Assembly (NCBI GenBank): GCA_023392535.1
Contig: JAEVYY010000024.1
Location: 162,014-226,013, forward strand
Origin: Bacillota bacterium
GTDB taxonomy: Bacteria; Bacillota; Clostridia; Lachnospirales; Lachnospiraceae
Direction of reading: 5' to 3'
DNA: 64,000 bases
Part shown: positions 44,836 to 52,581 of the stretch, in pieces
Layout of the letters: every line of letters starts with the position of its first letter
Position numbering within the stretch: position 1 is the first letter of the stretch
Notes under the pieces: generated by a model
What the model was told of the DNA's origin: nothing
Databases searched by the model: none
The model's input: the letters and a program-made list of their open reading frames with translations, nothing else
Program-made: the position numbers and the translations under genes

Positions 44836-45426
44836 ATGAGTTTTACAGAAATTTATGAAATTATTTTCAGGAGTCTTCTAATAATTTTAGGTATCTATTA
44901 TATTTTCAAGCACCAATTTAAAATACTATTTTCCATTATATTTATTTTTGCTTTATCTTATCTATCGTTCTCCATTGATAAAATATTAAATATAAGAATT
45001 GATACATTTAGTAATTTGATATACCTATTTATTATTTTTAGCTCCATATATTTGGGTGGTTCTCTAAAATATTATGATAAATATAAAAACTGGGATAGAT
45101 ATATACATGTTATGTCCGGTATTTGTTTTGTTGGTTTTGGGATTGCAATAATTGGTATGACTCCTGGTATCGAACTTATGATTATGTTACTTTTTGGCTT
45201 CACATTTTCAATAACGATTCATGTATTCTGGGAATTGCTTGAATATATAAGTGATTGTTTATTTAAGAGTAATGCGCAGAGATGGCAAAAACATCATGAT
45301 TCTATCAATCATATATCACCCAAGTCACTTCAGCCAGCCGGACTTGTTGATACGATGAATGATACTATTTGTTGTCTAATAGGTGCCACACTCGCTACTG
45401 TCGTTTGGTGGCTGCTTCTCTATTAG
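44836..45426 (+). CDS. YjdF/DUF2238-like membrane protein
   Basis: The 196-residue protein has six hydrophobic segments. The conserved WDRYIHVMSGI, HVFWELLEY and DTMNDTICCLIG resemble the DUF2238/YjdF family of inner-membrane proteins of unknown function. The frame opens at 44800, but GAGAGGTGACCG precedes the ATG at 44836. It is the only plus-strand gene between plsX and rpmF and is rather AT-rich, with many Ile and Phe codons, so it may have been inserted into an older plsX-rpmF order. Confidence 0.7.
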   Translation: MSFTEIYEIIFRSLLIILGIYYIFKHQFKILFSIIFIFALSYLSFSIDKILNIRIDTFSNLIYLFIIFSSIYLGGSLKYYDKYKNWDRYIHVMSGICFVGFGIAIIGMTPGIELMIMLLFGFTFSITIHVFWELLEYISDCLFKSNAQRWQKHHDSINHISPKSLQPAGLVDTMNDTICCLIGATLATVVWWLLLY

Positions 45427-45451
45427 TCTTTTTATAAATAGATAAAAAAAT

Positions 45452-45488
45452 AAAAACAAGGGAATTAATTTACATACCCTTGTTTTTA
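45452..45488. terminator. Bidirectional terminator
   Basis: AAAAACAAGGG pairs with CCCTTGTTTTT around a 14-base loop, with A/T runs on both sides. It serves the membrane protein gene (+) and rpmF (-). Confidence 0.82.
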
Positions 45489-45497
45489 CTATTAAAA

Positions 45498-45677
45498 TTA
45501 GTCAACTGAAATGATTTCTTTTTTGTTGTAAGAACCACAAGCTTTACATACTCTGTGTGGCATCATCAAAGCACCACATTTACTACATTTTACTAATGTT
45601 GGAGCGCTCATTTTCCAATTTGCTCTTCTTTTATCTCTTCTACCTTTGGAAGATTTATTTTTTGGACATATAGACAT
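45498..45677 (-). CDS. rpmF: 50S ribosomal protein L32
   Basis: The 59-residue L32 starts MSICPKNKSSKGRRDKRRAN and has the zinc ribbon CSKCG and CKACG, so it is the zinc-binding (C+) form. GGAGGTG precedes the ATG. It directly follows the DUF177 gene, the usual pair. Confidence 0.97.
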   Translation of the reverse strand: MSICPKNKSSKGRRDKRRANWKMSAPTLVKCSKCGALMMPHRVCKACGSYNKKEIISVD

Positions 45678-45679
45678 CG

Positions 45680-46204
45680 TTACACCTCCTTATTGTTCGC
45701 ATTAAAAATATCCTTTATTACTGCCATTCTAGGGTCTGGTACAAATGTATCACAATTGCATTCCCCATCGTTCAAGTCTTTTCCGCATTTTGTGCAAATA
45801 CCTTTGCATTCTTCTTTACATAAAACTTTCATTGGCCAGTTCATCAATATTTCTCTGTTAATCAGGCTTTCTACATTGAGTTGATAACCTTCCATGAAAT
45901 TCGTTTCATCAGGATCCTCATCCAATTCAACCGATGGTGCATGCACCTGTCTGGATAAAGATAAATCAAATGTTTTTGTTACATCCTTCAAACATCTGTC
46001 ACATTTTAGCATAAGTACCAAAGAAGTGGACACCTCAACTTGCGCCTTTCCATTTCCAGTATTCGTCGCTGTTATGCTGACAGGCTGTTTATGAACAATC
46101 CGAAATGAACCTAGTTTACATTCATAAATCTGTAATTCTAATTCTGTAACAAAGCATTCTGTTTTTCCTTGTGATGTTAGAACATCTGATAAATTCACCA
46201 ACAT
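45680..46204 (-). CDS. DUF177 (YceD-like) protein
   Basis: The 174-residue protein has DUF177 cysteine motifs (CDRC, CKEECKGIC and CGKD plus CNC). The family is linked to ribosomal large subunit or 23S rRNA accumulation, and its genes almost always precede rpmF, as here. AGGAGTTTAC precedes the ATG. A near-perfect consensus promoter lies directly upstream. Confidence 0.88.
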   Translation of the reverse strand: MLVNLSDVLTSQGKTECFVTELELQIYECKLGSFRIVHKQPVSITATNTGNGKAQVEVSTSLVLMLKCDRCLKDVTKTFDLSLSRQVHAPSVELDEDPDETNFMEGYQLNVESLINREILMNWPMKVLCKEECKGICTKCGKDLNDGECNCDTFVPDPRMAVIKDIFNANNKEV

Positions 46205-46230
46205 AGTAAACTCCTATTCACACCTAAATA

Positions 46231-46259
46231 ATTATACATAGCCCTATTAGGATTGTCAA
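46231..46259 (-). promoter_or_regulatory. Consensus sigma-A promoter of DUF177-rpmF
   Basis: TTGACA (46254-46259) and TATAAT (46231-46236) are 17 bp apart on the minus strand. Both hexamers match consensus in full, suggesting strong constitutive expression. Confidence 0.88.
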
Positions 46260-46287
46260 CTATTTATTATTATAAACTTTTTGAAAT

Positions 46288-47484
46288 CTATTTTGTAAGG
46301 TTATAGGTTTCTCTCGCAATGGACAGCTCTTCATCGGTAGGAATCACCATAACCGTAACGGTAGACTCTTTTGTAGATATAACGATATCTTCCCCTCGTA
46401 CCTGATTTGGTTCCTGTTCAATCGCGATACCCATGAAGCGCAATCTCTCACATATAATGTTTCGAAGTATTGGACTATTTTCTCCCACACCACCGGTAAA
46501 GCAAATAGCATCCACACCATTCATGGCTGCCGCATAAGCGCCTATATATTTTACTACATGATAGGCAAATGTCTTCAATGCTCTTACAGATGCAACTTGT
46601 CCTTCCAAATAGGCGTCTTCCAAATCCCTGAAATCTGACGAAAAGCCCGCAGATAATCCAAGTACACCGGATTTTTTATTCAGTATATCCATGATTTCTG
46701 CCAAAGATTTTCCTTCTTTCTGCCCGATGAACTCTATGATGGAAGGATCTATATCTCCTGACCTGGTTCCCATAATCAATCCTTCCAGCGGCGTAAATCC
46801 CATAGAAGTATCAATAGAATGTCCATGTTCCACTGCTGATATAGAGGCTCCATTTCCAAGATGGCACACGATGATTTTCATATCTTCGTATTTTTGTCCA
46901 AGTACAATCGAAGCCTTTTTGGATACGTACGCGTGGCTTGTTCCGTGAAATCCATATCTTCGTATCTTATATTTTTCATAATATTCATACGGTATCGCAT
47001 ATAAATAGGCTTCTTCAGGCATTGTTTGATGGAAAGCGGTGTCAAATACAGCAACCATCGGTATGTTTGGCATTAGCTTTTTACATGCTGTAATTCCAAT
47101 CAAATTTGCTGGATTATGTAGAGGTGCAAGATCACTGCACTCTTTGATCGCATTTAGGACCTCTTCTTTGATAATGGTCGCATTTGCAAATTTTTCACCA
47201 CCATGTACGATACGATGTCCAATCGCTCCAATTTCATCCAATTGTTCGATCACACCTGTTTTTGTATCTGTTAGTGCATTTAATACCACTTGAATTGCTT
47301 CCACATGACTAGGCATCTGTGCCTGAGCTTTTACTTTTTCTCCACCTGCTGGTGTATATACGAGTTGACTTCCTTCAATTCCGATTCTTTCACAAAGCCC
47401 CTTTGCGATAACCCGCTCCGAACTTGCATCAATTAGTTGAAACTTCAAAGATGAACTTCCGCAATTTATAACTAAAACTTTCAT
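46288..47484 (-). CDS. ackA: Acetate kinase
   Basis: The 398-residue enzyme forms ATP and acetate from acetyl phosphate in fermentation. The N-terminal VLVINCGSSSLKFQL (actin-like phosphate loop), GFTPLEGLIMGTRSGDIDP and the CFTGGVGEN adenosine motif are present. GGAGGAGTC precedes the ATG. It follows pta by 20 bp; the two form the main substrate-level phosphorylation route. No terminator is seen between it and the DUF177 promoter. Confidence 0.98.
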   Translation of the reverse strand: MKVLVINCGSSSLKFQLIDASSERVIAKGLCERIGIEGSQLVYTPAGGEKVKAQAQMPSHVEAIQVVLNALTDTKTGVIEQLDEIGAIGHRIVHGGEKFANATIIKEEVLNAIKECSDLAPLHNPANLIGITACKKLMPNIPMVAVFDTAFHQTMPEEAYLYAIPYEYYEKYKIRRYGFHGTSHAYVSKKASIVLGQKYEDMKIIVCHLGNGASISAVEHGHSIDTSMGFTPLEGLIMGTRSGDIDPSIIEFIGQKEGKSLAEIMDILNKKSGVLGLSAGFSSDFRDLEDAYLEGQVASVRALKTFAYHVVKYIGAYAAAMNGVDAICFTGGVGENSPILRNIICERLRFMGIAIEQEPNQVRGEDIVISTKESTVTVMVIPTDEELSIARETYNLTK

Positions 47485-47504
47485 ATATGACTCCTCCTAC
47501 CTGT

Positions 47505-48506
47505 TTATGCCAACTGTGCCTGTACTGCCGTCAATGCGACCCCACCTACAATATCCTGCCACGTGCAACCTCTTGATAAATCGTTAACTGGTTTTGCAAT
47601 TCCCTGCAGCATAGGACCATAAGCCTCAGCTTTTGCCAATCTCTGCACTAATTTATAACCGATATTACCAGCATCTAAATTTGGAAAAATCAAAACATTT
47701 GCGGTTCCACCAATTTCGCTTCCAGGTGCTTTCGATTTAGCGACCTGTGGCACAATTGCTGCATCTGTCTGTAATTCTCCGTCTAATGTCAAATATGGAT
47801 ATTGCTCATGAGCAATTTTTGTTGCTTCCACTACTTTATCTACCAATTCATGCTTTGCACTTCCTTTTGTAGAATGTGATAGCATTGCAATAATCGGTTT
47901 GGTACCCACTAATGTTTTAAAACTCTTTGCGCTTGTATCTGCAATTGCTGCCAATTCTTCTGCTGTAGGGTCCTGATTCAAACCACAGTCTGCAAATAGA
48001 AACGTTCCATTATCTCCCATCTCACAATTCGGTACATCCAAAATGAAAAAAGCTGACACCAGCTTCACTCCTGGAGCAGTCTTTAGAATCTGCAAAGATG
48101 GCCTTAAAACATCTGCTGTTGCATGGCAGGCTCCCGCTACCATTCCGTCCGCATCATTTGCTTTTACCATGATGACTCCAAAGGTCAAATAGTCATGCAA
48201 TAAAATTTCTCTAGCCTTTTCTTCTGTCATTCCTTTTGCTTTTCTAGTCTCATATAAGATAGCAACATATTGATCCAATTTATCTGTTTTCTCCGGATCG
48301 ATAATTGTAATCCCTTCCAGATTAACCTCAAGCCAGCCCGCACCATCTCTAATTTTTTCTTCCTTACCAATCATAATAATATTAGCAATTCCTTCTTCCA
48401 AGATATGTGATGCTGCAATCAGTGTTCTCTTATCATTTGATTCTGGTAATACAATTGTTTTCTTATCCAATCTTGCTTTTTCTTTAATCATATTAATGTA
48501 AGACAT
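47505..48506 (-). CDS. pta: Phosphate acetyltransferase
   Basis: The 333-residue short-form Pta converts acetyl-CoA and phosphate to acetyl phosphate. The GACHATADVLRPSL segment and SKAPGSEIGGTANVLIFP are family motifs. It lacks the N-terminal regulatory domain of the long enterobacterial form. It has a sigma-A promoter at 48594-48622 and is first in the pta-ackA operon. Confidence 0.97.
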   Translation of the reverse strand: MSYINMIKEKARLDKKTIVLPESNDKRTLIAASHILEEGIANIIMIGKEEKIRDGAGWLEVNLEGITIIDPEKTDKLDQYVAILYETRKAKGMTEEKAREILLHDYLTFGVIMVKANDADGMVAGACHATADVLRPSLQILKTAPGVKLVSAFFILDVPNCEMGDNGTFLFADCGLNQDPTAEELAAIADTSAKSFKTLVGTKPIIAMLSHSTKGSAKHELVDKVVEATKIAHEQYPYLTLDGELQTDAAIVPQVAKSKAPGSEIGGTANVLIFPNLDAGNIGYKLVQRLAKAEAYGPMLQGIAKPVNDLSRGCTWQDIVGGVALTAVQAQLA

Positions 48507-48593
48507 AGACTATTTCCTCCAATGTTTATTATTTATATGCAATTCACTTGAACTAGCTTTGACCTATCGAAATCCCATTTCTAAGACAACATA

Positions 48594-48622
48594 ATTATAA
48601 GTTATTTTATTATTGTATACAA
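48594..48622 (-). promoter_or_regulatory. Sigma-A promoter of pta-ackA
   Basis: TTGTAT (48617-48622) and TATAAT (48594-48599) are 17 bp apart on the minus strand in the 252-bp divergent region with tmcAL. Confidence 0.68.
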
Positions 48623-48758
48623 GATGGATAGGCGTTAAATATTGTGCAAAATGAAGTACAAAATGCACATTGTCTTAATTAGAAAAACATGTTACTCTTA
48701 TTGCATCTGATTTTATACAATTATAACTTTTTTATATTATTTACAGGAGAATATAACT

Positions 48759-50000
48759 ATGAAGGTAGTTGGTATTATTGCTGAATATAATCCATTTCAT
48801 AATGGACATAAATATCATATGGAACAAGCAAAAGCCTTAACCGGGGCGGATTATGTTGTAGTTGTTATGAGCGGAAATTTTACCCAGCGGGGTAATCCTG
48901 CTTTGATACACAAATATGCACGCACTGAAATGGCTTTATTGAATGGCGCAGACTTAGTACTGGAGCTTCCACTTTATTATGCTTGTTCGAGTGCCGAATA
49001 TTTTGCGCAGGGTGCGATCACATTGTTGGATAAATTAGGCGTTGTAGATACACTATGCTTTGGTAGTGAATGCGGAGATATTCGTATATTATCTCAAATT
49101 GCAGACGCCCTCTGCCATCCCCCAGCTGATTTTGACCGCATCCTTTCCTTCTATTTAGCATCTGGTAAGACCTTCCCTCAGGCGCGCGCTCTTGCTCTAG
49201 AAGAAACGATCCCCGAATTCACTGCACACACTTCTATCTTATCCTCTCCAAATAATATTTTGGGTATTGAATATATGAAGGCATTGATTTTAAGAAATAG
49301 CAAGATAATTCCTTATACCAACCTGCGTGTGGGTTCTGCCTATCACGAGAAAAAACTTCAAGAACATAACAGTTCGGCAATCGCAATACGTCACTCACTC
49401 GCTGCGAATCATACATTGAGCCTGATCCAGGATCAAGTGCCATCCTCCGTATATTCTATTATGCAAAAAAAAATAAATACGGTATTCCCTATTTTTACAG
49501 ATGATATGTCTTTGCTATTGCATTATAAGCTTATACTTGATTTGCCGACTGGATATACAGACTATATGGATGTGTCTGAAGATCTGTCTGCCCGTATTCA
49601 GAACCGCCTGCATGAGTATCAGGACTTTAGTTCTTTTTGCGAGCGACTAAAGACAAAAGAATTGACCTATGCGCGTATTAGCCGCTGCCTGTTGCACATT
49701 CTGCTTAACATGCGAAAAGACAATCTTTCAGATTATCTCCGTAATGACGCTATCTTTTATGCGCGTATGCTCGGCTTTCGGAAAGAGGCCTCTTTCTTAC
49801 TCAATCGTATCAAACAGCATAGTATGATACCTCTTATCTCCAAATTAGCCGATAGTCACAAACTCATAGATTGCGCCACTGGACTTGCTATGTTAAGAGA
49901 AGAAATAAATGCCTCTCATATATACAATACTTTGATTAATGCAAAGTATCATTACTCCGTTCCGAATGAATATACGCAGACTATTAAGATCCTATCCTAG
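48759..50000 (+). CDS. tmcAL: tRNA(Met) cytidine acetate ligase
   Basis: The 413-residue nucleotidyltransferase-fold protein begins with GIIAEYNPFHNGHKYHMEQA, the hallmark of TmcAL (YlbM). It uses ATP and acetate to make N4-acetylcytidine at the wobble position of elongator tRNA-Met. AGGAGAATATAACT precedes the ATG. It is divergent from pta-ackA, which produce the acetate pool the enzyme uses; the pairing may be functional or just conserved order. A bidirectional terminator follows. Confidence 0.93.
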   Translation: MKVVGIIAEYNPFHNGHKYHMEQAKALTGADYVVVVMSGNFTQRGNPALIHKYARTEMALLNGADLVLELPLYYACSSAEYFAQGAITLLDKLGVVDTLCFGSECGDIRILSQIADALCHPPADFDRILSFYLASGKTFPQARALALEETIPEFTAHTSILSSPNNILGIEYMKALILRNSKIIPYTNLRVGSAYHEKKLQEHNSSAIAIRHSLAANHTLSLIQDQVPSSVYSIMQKKINTVFPIFTDDMSLLLHYKLILDLPTGYTDYMDVSEDLSARIQNRLHEYQDFSSFCERLKTKELTYARISRCLLHILLNMRKDNLSDYLRNDAIFYARMLGFRKEASFLLNRIKQHSMIPLISKLADSHKLIDCATGLAMLREEINASHIYNTLINAKYHYSVPNEYTQTIKILS

Positions 50001-50006
50001 AATTTT

Positions 50007-50046
50007 AAAAAGAGGACTATCCGCCTTTTGCGATAGTCCTCTTTTT
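50007..50046. terminator. Bidirectional terminator
   Basis: AAAAAGAGGACTATC and GATAGTCCTCTTTTT form 15-bp perfect arms around a 10-base loop. It serves tmcAL (+) and the UPF0210 gene (-). Confidence 0.93.
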
Positions 50047-50060
50047 GTTGTCACCTTTGC

Positions 50061-51425
50061 TCAATTTTTAAAACTATGAATCGGAGCTGGAATACGCCCT
50101 CCGCGATTTATAAATGCATCACAGGAATACTTATTTACAGGCATAATTGGTGCATAACCGAATAGCCCTCCAAATTCAACCGTTTCTCCTACTCCTTTAC
50201 CAATCACTGGTATCAGGCGAACCGCTGTCGTTTTCTGATTTATCATACCAATTGCCATCTCGTCAGCGATGATTCCTGATATTGTAGTCGCCTTGGTATC
50301 TCCCGGAATAGCAATCATATCTAGCCCAACAGAACATACACATGTCATAGCTTCCAACTTCTCAATTGTTAAAGCTCCTATTTGTACCGCATCAATCATT
50401 CCCTGATCCTCACTCACAGGAATAAATGCACCGCTAAGTCCACCCACATAAGAAGAGGCCATTACACCTCCTTTTTTCACTTGATCATTTAATAGTGCCA
50501 ATGCTGCTGTCGTCCCTGGTGCGCCTGCATACTCCAGCCCTATTTCACATAAGATATCCGCAACACTGTCCCCGATTGCCGGTGTTGGTGCCAATGATAA
50601 ATCAACAATCCCAAATGGAATATGTAAACGTCTTGATGCCTCCTGGGCAACCAATTGGCCCACTCTTGTTACCTTAAAAGCTGTTTTCTTTATGGTCTCA
50701 CATAATACTTCGAAATTCTCTCCACGCACTTTCGATAAGGCTGTTTTTACAACACCCGGTCCGCTTACACCAACATTAATAATGGCGTCGGCCTCTGTCA
50801 CTCCATGAAATGCACCTGCCATGAATGGGTTATCATCCGGTGCATTGCAGAAAACAACTAATTTCATGCATGCAACAGAATCTTCTTCTTTTGTCAGATT
50901 TGCTGTTTCTAGCAGGATCTCGCCCATTAATTTCACAGCATCCATATTAATTCCTGTTTTTGTAGAACCCAGATTCACAGAACTACAAACTCTGTCGGTT
51001 GTAGCAAGTGCTTGAGGAATCGATCGAATTAATAATTCGTCTGCTTTTGTCATTCCTTTGGATACGAGTGCAGAATATCCACCAATCAGGTTTACACCTA
51101 CTTTTTTGGCGGCTCTATCCATGGTATCTGCAATCGTCACAAAATCCTCTGGTTTTTTACAGGCAGCGCCACCAACCAAAGCAATTGGTGTTACTGAAAT
51201 TCTCTTATTTACGATGGGAATACCAAATTCTTTTTCAATTTCATTTCCAGTCTCGACTAAATTCTGCGCCACTGTAGTGATTTTATTATATATATTTTCA
51301 TTCAGTTTATGAAGATCTGAGTCAATACTATCTAGCAGACTGATTCCTAATGTAATAGTTCTCACATCAAGATTTTCTTTTTCAATCATTTTGTTTGTCT
51401 CTGCAACCTCGAACATATTTATCAT
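50061..51425 (-). CDS. UPF0210 (PFL-like) family protein
   Basis: The 454-residue protein belongs to UPF0210 (DUF711), distantly related in fold to pyruvate formate-lyase, and shows PIVNKRISVTPIALVGGA and GVSGPGVVKTAL. No glycyl radical motif is seen, so a PFL activity should not be assumed. The biochemical role is unknown. AGGAG precedes the ATG at 9-base spacing. It lies downstream of the ACT-domain gene, a common pairing of UPF0237 with UPF0210. Confidence 0.88.
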   Translation of the reverse strand: MINMFEVAETNKMIEKENLDVRTITLGISLLDSIDSDLHKLNENIYNKITTVAQNLVETGNEIEKEFGIPIVNKRISVTPIALVGGAACKKPEDFVTIADTMDRAAKKVGVNLIGGYSALVSKGMTKADELLIRSIPQALATTDRVCSSVNLGSTKTGINMDAVKLMGEILLETANLTKEEDSVACMKLVVFCNAPDDNPFMAGAFHGVTEADAIINVGVSGPGVVKTALSKVRGENFEVLCETIKKTAFKVTRVGQLVAQEASRRLHIPFGIVDLSLAPTPAIGDSVADILCEIGLEYAGAPGTTAALALLNDQVKKGGVMASSYVGGLSGAFIPVSEDQGMIDAVQIGALTIEKLEAMTCVCSVGLDMIAIPGDTKATTISGIIADEMAIGMINQKTTAVRLIPVIGKGVGETVEFGGLFGYAPIMPVNKYSCDAFINRGGRIPAPIHSFKN

Positions 51426-51483
51426 AATGCTTTTCTCCTACTCCTTTGATTCAGTGCCTTATTATTCCATCTGTATGATACCA

Positions 51484-51756
51484 TTAGATACGATGCATTT
51501 TATCAAAAATATCTTCCCTCTGGCATTTAATCATGACACCGATTTCTACTCCCATTTGATCAAGATCCGTTGAAATAGAATCAAACTTTTTTACTGCATT
51601 GTCCATATCTACAATCATCATCATATTAAAATATCCTTGTACGATTGTTTGAGAAATATCCAGGATATTAATCTTATTTTCTGCCAGATAAGAACATACC
51701 TTAGCAATAATGCCAACAGTATCTTTTCCTACTACGGTGATAATCGATTTCTTCAT
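51484..51756 (-). CDS. ACT domain protein (UPF0237)
   Basis: The 90-residue protein is a single ACT domain (MKKSIITVVGKDTVGIIAKV). ACT domains bind amino acids or other small ligands and regulate partner enzymes. Its steady partner is the UPF0210 protein encoded 58 bp downstream, so it may be that protein's regulatory subunit; this is inferred from the conserved neighbourhood. Confidence 0.88.
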   Translation of the reverse strand: MKKSIITVVGKDTVGIIAKVCSYLAENKINILDISQTIVQGYFNMMMIVDMDNAVKKFDSISTDLDQMGVEIGVMIKCQREDIFDKMHRI

Positions 51757-51786
51757 AATGTGTTTTCTCCTTCATGCTTAACATTT

Positions 51787-52581
51787 TTATATTTCTACAA
51801 TTTCCGATACTTCGCTGCGCTTCGCAACACATATCGAAAAATCATCGCATTGATACGTATCTGTTGCCGCAACTTCTACACGAACTGTTTCATAAGCAAG
51901 CTCCGCCAAATTATTGTCTTTGCTAAGATGTCCAAGAATTACCTTTTTCATTCCGTCATGCAATATCCTACTGAGCAATCTTCCTGACAGTTCATTAGAC
52001 AAATGACCTCTTTCTCCTAATATTCTTTGTTTTAAATAATAGGGGTAAGGGCCTACCTGCAACATATTAATGTCATGATTTGCTTCTAATAATATCGCAT
52101 CTAACCCTTGCAGATTAGCTACTGTATAATCGTTATAGGTCCCAAGATCGGTTACAATTCCTATCTTTTTATCTCCATACTCAAAACGATACGCCATAGG
52201 CTCTGCTGCATCATGAGACACCCGCATTGGCCGCACCGCAACATCTTTTATCATAATCTTTTCATCGCATAGAATCGGACAGAACAAAGATTCATCTATT
52301 TTTCCTACTGACTTTGTCTCTTGAATTGCCTGAATTGTTTTAAGACCTGAATAAATCGGCAACCCGTATTTTCTGCTGATAACCCCTAAAGCACTAATAT
52401 GATCAATATGTTCATGTGTAATCAGGATACCATCCATGTCCGAAATGCTTAGCCCTATTTCATTTAAACCTTTTTCTGTTCTTTTCCCACTGATACCGGT
52501 ATCTACAAGCAGATGCGTGGTCTCCGTACCTACATAAATACAGTTTCCGCTACTGCCACTGGCAATACTGCACAATCTCAT
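51787..52581 (-). CDS. Metallo-beta-lactamase-fold hydrolase (YycJ/WalJ-like)
   Basis: The 264-residue MBL-fold protein has the HxHxDH motif (ILITHEHIDHISAL) and further metal ligands (LLEANHDINM and GHLS). The N-terminal LCSIASGSSGNCIYVG is typical of the YycJ/WalJ group, phosphodiesterase-like enzymes linked to cell-wall or DNA replication coordination in Firmicutes. Its start abuts the stop of the FtsA-like gene with no spacer. Substrate is unknown. Confidence 0.88.
   Translation of the reverse strand: MRLCSIASGSSGNCIYVGTETTHLLVDTGISGKRTEKGLNEIGLSISDMDGILITHEHIDHISALGVISRKYGLPIYSGLKTIQAIQETKSVGKIDESLFCPILCDEKIMIKDVAVRPMRVSHDAAEPMAYRFEYGDKKIGIVTDLGTYNDYTVANLQGLDAILLEANHDINMLQVGPYPYYLKQRILGERGHLSNELSGRLLSRILHDGMKKVILGHLSKDNNLAELAYETVRVEVAATDTYQCDDFSICVAKRSEVSEIVEI

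Noticed and set aside
50061..51425. Pyruvate formate-lyase activity for the UPF0210 protein
   Set aside because: The family shares only fold similarity; no glycyl radical motif or activating enzyme gene is seen.
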